NCBI GenBank assembly: GCA_015039365.1
Contig: WION01000803.1
Span: forward strand, 1-11,203
Length of the DNA stretch: 11,203 nt
Direction of reading: 5' to 3'
Source of the DNA: Amanita rubescens
Taxonomy: Eukaryota > Basidiomycota > Agaricomycetes > Agaricales > Amanitaceae
This document shows, piece after piece, positions 8,361-11,203 of the stretch. Numbering within the stretch: the stretch's first letter is position 1; each line of letters opens with the position of its first letter. The notes under the pieces were generated by a model. The model searched no databases and had not been told where the DNA came from. It was given only the letters and a program-made list of their open reading frames with translations. The translations under genes were made by a program, and so were the position numbers.

Positions 8361-8680
8361 AGGCACAAGACGGAGATCCTCATAGACTCGGGATGTACGG
8401 GATCCTGCGTTAATGAAAATTTTGTACGGAAACACAATATTAACACGTGAACGTCTAGACCGACCCATCCCCAGTGTACAACGCCGACGGTACGCCTAAC
8501 TTAGGAGGAGCGTTAAAGGAGATGGTACAACTGAGAGTGCAAATCGGAGCTCACTACGAGATCTTCGAATTTGGAGTATCAACGCTCGGAAAGGTCGACA
8601 TATTCTTAGGACATGATTGGTTAAAACATCATAACCCAATTGTGGATTGGAAGAAGGGCTCACTCCTCATGAAACGCTGC
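8361..8680 (+). pseudogene. Aspartic protease domain of pol, frameshifted
   Basis: The active-site triplet is Asp-Ser-Gly in LIDSGCTGSC, with the catalytic aspartate codon at 8385-8387. The second conserved block, LGHDWL (8606-8623), is the usual ILGxDWL motif near the end of Ty3-type proteases. Between them the frame changes: the DSG frame meets TGA shortly before 8460, and the later part is read in a second frame starting at VYNADGTP (8474). The enzyme would process Gag-Pol; as written it cannot be made as one piece. Confidence 0.8.
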
Positions 8681-8886
8681 CCAGGTGACTGCCAGATAGA
8701 TGAAAAGGATGAGGAAGGAATAGATACAGAAGGCGATGATAAGGCCGGTGGAACACATGAGTGGGAAGAAGGCGATAGATTGATAGCGGTGATGGAAGAA
8801 GAGACAGAAGGATGGGAATTGAGAGCGTACGCAACCACGGCGACTGAAATAGCGGCGGCGAATCAAACAAAATGTGATACGAAAGA

Positions 8887-9830
8887 TATCATACCCGCTC
8901 ACTATTTGAGTCACCGAGAAGTGTTCGAAAAAGAAATGTTTGATGAGTTACCAAAAAGGGGAAGATGGGATCATGCGATTGAATTAATACCAGGCACAAA
9001 GGCCGTAGATTGCAAGATTTACCCACTAAATAAAGAGGAACAAACCCAATTGGACGCGTTCCTGAAAGAAAATCTAGAGACGGGACGGATAAGAACCAGC
9101 AAATCCCCGATGGCTTCACCTTTCTTTTTCATTAAAAGAAAGATGGAAAACTAAGGACCGGTGCAAGATTATCGGAAATTAAACAAGATGACAATCAAAA
9201 ACTGATACCCTGTTGCCACTAATATCGGAATTAATAGACCAGCTCAGTCACGCTCGAAGTATTTTCGAAAATGGACATCAGGTGGGGATATAACAACGTA
9301 CGGATAAAGGAAGGAGATGAGTGGAAAGCGGCGTTTAGGACCAATCGAGGGTTGTTCGAACCACTGGTAATGTTCTTTGGACTTACGAACTCGCCGGCTA
9401 CATTTCAAATGATGATGAATGACATATTCCGAGAAGAGATAGTGGAGGGATGGGTAGTGATATATATGGACTGATATATTAGTATACTCCCAAGACGAAG
9501 AGACACATAAGTTACACGTAAATAGGATCCTAAAAAAGTTGAAAGAACACAAACTATCGTTAAAAGCGGAAAAATGTTGGTTCGACCAGAAAACGATCGA
9601 ATTTCTGGGATTGATAATATCACACGATTCAATACGCATGGATAAAGCCAAAGTCCGAGCGATATTGGATTGGCCCCGACCGACAAACAAACGAGAACTT
9701 CAGCAATTTTTAGGATTCGTGAACTTTTACCGACGATTCGTAAGAGGGTTTGCAAAAATAGCCAAAGCGCTCACGCGACTGACAGGAAAGGATGGATGGA
9801 TGTGGACTGGTATTACAAGAGGAAGTGTTT
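8887..9830 (+). pseudogene. Reverse transcriptase domain of pol, catalytic motif broken
   Basis: The RT starts around AHYLSHREVFEKEMFDELP (8896-8952) and continues with SPMASPFFFIKRK. A -1/+1 pair of shifts lies at about 9140 and 9157, then VQDYRKLNKMTIKN, a TGA at 9202-9204, and insertions near 9212 and 9253. The first catalytic aspartate is in [10 protein letters not shown] (codon 9274-9276), and [11 protein letters not shown] is intact. The YMDD box reads Tyr-Met-Asp-stop (9463-9474): one extra T at 9472 turns the second aspartate codon into TGA, and the frame resumes one base later with DILVYS. The thumb (FLGLIIS, LQQFLGFVNFYRRF) is readable in that new frame. A further shift near 9805-9830 leads into RNase H. 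Confidence 0.85.
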
Positions 9831-10271
9831 ATGGGACTGAAGATGAGGATTGGGGAGGAAGTAGTGTTGGTGATACCATCAGATAAAGGAAAATACAGAG
9901 TGGAGACCGACGCATCGGACTTTGCCATGGGAGCAGTGTTATTGCAACAACAAGAAGACGGCACGTGGAGGCCAGTAGCATTTATCTTGAAATCGCTTAA
10001 TCCCGCGGAACAAAATTATGAAGTCTACGACAAAGAGTTGTTGGCAATCATGCACGCCTTATATGAATGGTCTCACTACCTGAAGGGGACGGAGGAACAG
10101 ATCGAGATCTTAACAGACCATCAAAACTTGACTTACTTCCGAAAACCTCAGAACGTCAACCGAAGACAAGCGAGATGGGTGTTGGACTTACAGGAATACA
10201 ATTTTGTCCTGAAACACAGACCCAGGAAAACCAACACAAAGGCCGATGCCTTGTCTAGAAGAGCGGATCAT
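9831..10271 (+). pseudogene. RNase H domain of pol, catalytic residues present
   Basis: The frame is continuous from before 9831 to 10289. The four acidic residues expected of a Ty3-type RNase H are visible: Asp in TDAS (9909-9911), Glu in DKELLAI (10035-10037), Asp in TDHQNL (10116-10118) and Asp in KADALSR (10245-10247). It would degrade the RNA strand of the RNA-DNA hybrid and, in a self-priming element, would also have to cut the 5' fold of the transcript. Being part of a broken polyprotein, it is not expected to be expressed. Confidence 0.85.
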
Positions 10272-10426
10272 GATAAAGGAGAAACCTGATAACGAAGGGA
10301 CAACATTATTGAAAGGAGAATGCTTTATAAGAGTATGGGAAGAGGGAGACGATTTGCATAAAATGGAAAATGAGTTGAGAAAAATAGATCCCCGTCAATG
10401 GGAAGAGAAGATTAGAAAGGCGGTAG
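10272..10426 (+). pseudogene. Linker between RNase H and integrase
   Basis: After KADALSRRADHDKGE the frame shifts near 10280 into another frame that carries an acidic, Glu/Lys-rich helical linker. That frame changes again near 10443 into the integrase frame. It joins polyprotein domains and has no known activity of its own. Confidence 0.6.
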
Positions 10427-11203
10427 AGAATAAAGAGGACTGGATGGCAAGTACGAGACGGAGGATTGGTAACTTGGCACGAAAGAGTATATATCCCTGT
10501 TGTACGAAAACTCCGAGAACAGTTCATAGCGGAACATCACAGATGGGGGCATTCAGGAGTAGATAAAATGATAGAATTAATGTTACAGAACTATTGGTGG
10601 CCCGGATTAAGAAGAGATGTGGAAGACTATATACGAAGTTGTAGGACATGCCAAACCGCCAAGCCGGATAGACAAAAGAAAGCCGCACCTCTGCATCCAA
10701 ACGAAACGCCGAAAGGACCATGGAGCGTGATATCGGTGGATATGATCGGACCATTACCCGAGTCCAAAGGGTTCAACGCTGTGTTGGTAGTAGTAGATCG
10801 ATTTACGAAAAAGGCGTACTTCATACCTACGAATACGACACTTTCGAGTCAGGGAACGGCTATACTATTCCGAGATCATGTTTTCAGAGAACACGGAATA
10901 CCGGAAAAAGTTATCAGCGATCGAGGACCTCAATTCGTGTCTAAATTTATGAAGGAACTGTATCAAGTACTTCGAATTAAGGCCAACCCTTCAACCGCTT
11001 ACCATCCACAAACAGATGGACAGACGGAGAGGGTGAATCAGGAAGTGAAGGAATTCTTGACGATGTTCGTAAATCATCAACAGGATGATTGGAGTGACTG
11101 GTTAGCGGTGGCTCAATTCTGTCATAACGACCGAATACATTCGGCTACAGGATTTTCCCCGTTCTTCTTGAACAACGGACGTAATCCTAGGAAAGGACTT
11201 GAA
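10427..11203 (+). CDS. Integrase domain of pol, partial, open to window edge
   Basis: A clean frame of 259 codons follows a TAG at 10424-10426 and stays open to the last base. The zinc-binding HHCC module has His codons at 10535 and 10538 and at 10550 (any of the first two may be the ligand), with Cys at 10640 and 10649 (CRTC). The DDE core has Asp in SVDMIGPLP (10739-10741), Asp in SDRGPQF (10919-10921) and Glu in GQTERVNQ (11027-11029), which gives exactly D-59-D-35-E. The window ends in the C-terminal part, so GPY/F and any chromodomain are not visible. There is no start codon of its own; it would be released from Gag-Pol. It is the best-preserved domain of the element. Confidence 0.9.

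Overview
The window looks like a transposon-crowded stretch of a filamentous basidiomycete (Agaricomycete-type) genome. The grounds are a Plavaka-family transposase gene, a Ty3/Gypsy retroelement of fungal type, and predicted introns of 48-60 nt with GT-AG ends. Two of those introns carry branch-point-like TACTAA/CTAAC motifs. No prokaryotic operon, rRNA, tRNA or CRISPR structure was seen.

Layout. 1-1175 is non-coding, unusually rich in perfect stem-loops, and ends with an 11-bp tandem repeat (1020-1074). At 1176 a CACTAC sequence followed by clustered AAGTG/CACTT motifs (1220-1335) may be the left end of a CACTA-like element. From 1416 to 4111 (minus strand) lies a gene I can reconstruct as five exons, all joined in phase 0, for an unrecognised protein of about 561 aa. 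An 850-bp hAT-like MITE (2646-3495) sits inside it, at a place where splicing from within the MITE would keep the frame. Divergently, 134 bp away, a Plavaka transposase gene (4246-5968, plus strand) can be read through five introns. It carries one in-frame TGA and one small deletion. It stops abruptly inside the conserved DLLHQVIKG block, where a Ty3/Gypsy element begins with TGTAACGG at 5969.

The Ty3/Gypsy element fills the rest of the window and runs off its right edge: LTR (about 5969-6226), primer-binding site, leader, gag with two CCHC knuckles, protease, RT, RNase H and integrase. The primer-binding site is complementary to the predicted 5' end of the element's own transcript, which points to Tf1-type self-priming. 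The gag-pol region is cut by many one- or two-base frameshifts, one of them inside the RT catalytic YMDD motif. Only the RNase H and integrase blocks have clean frames over their catalytic residues.

How it fits together: the most economical reading is a nested stack. A Plavaka/CACTA-type element, perhaps carrying two divergent genes as plant CACTA elements do, received an hAT MITE in one gene and later a Ty3/Gypsy element in the other. The three features most worth testing are the MITE that may be spliced as an intron, the self-priming signal in the LTR, and the idea that the 561-aa gene is a Plavaka accessory gene. All family assignments were made by eye from motifs; no database search was run.
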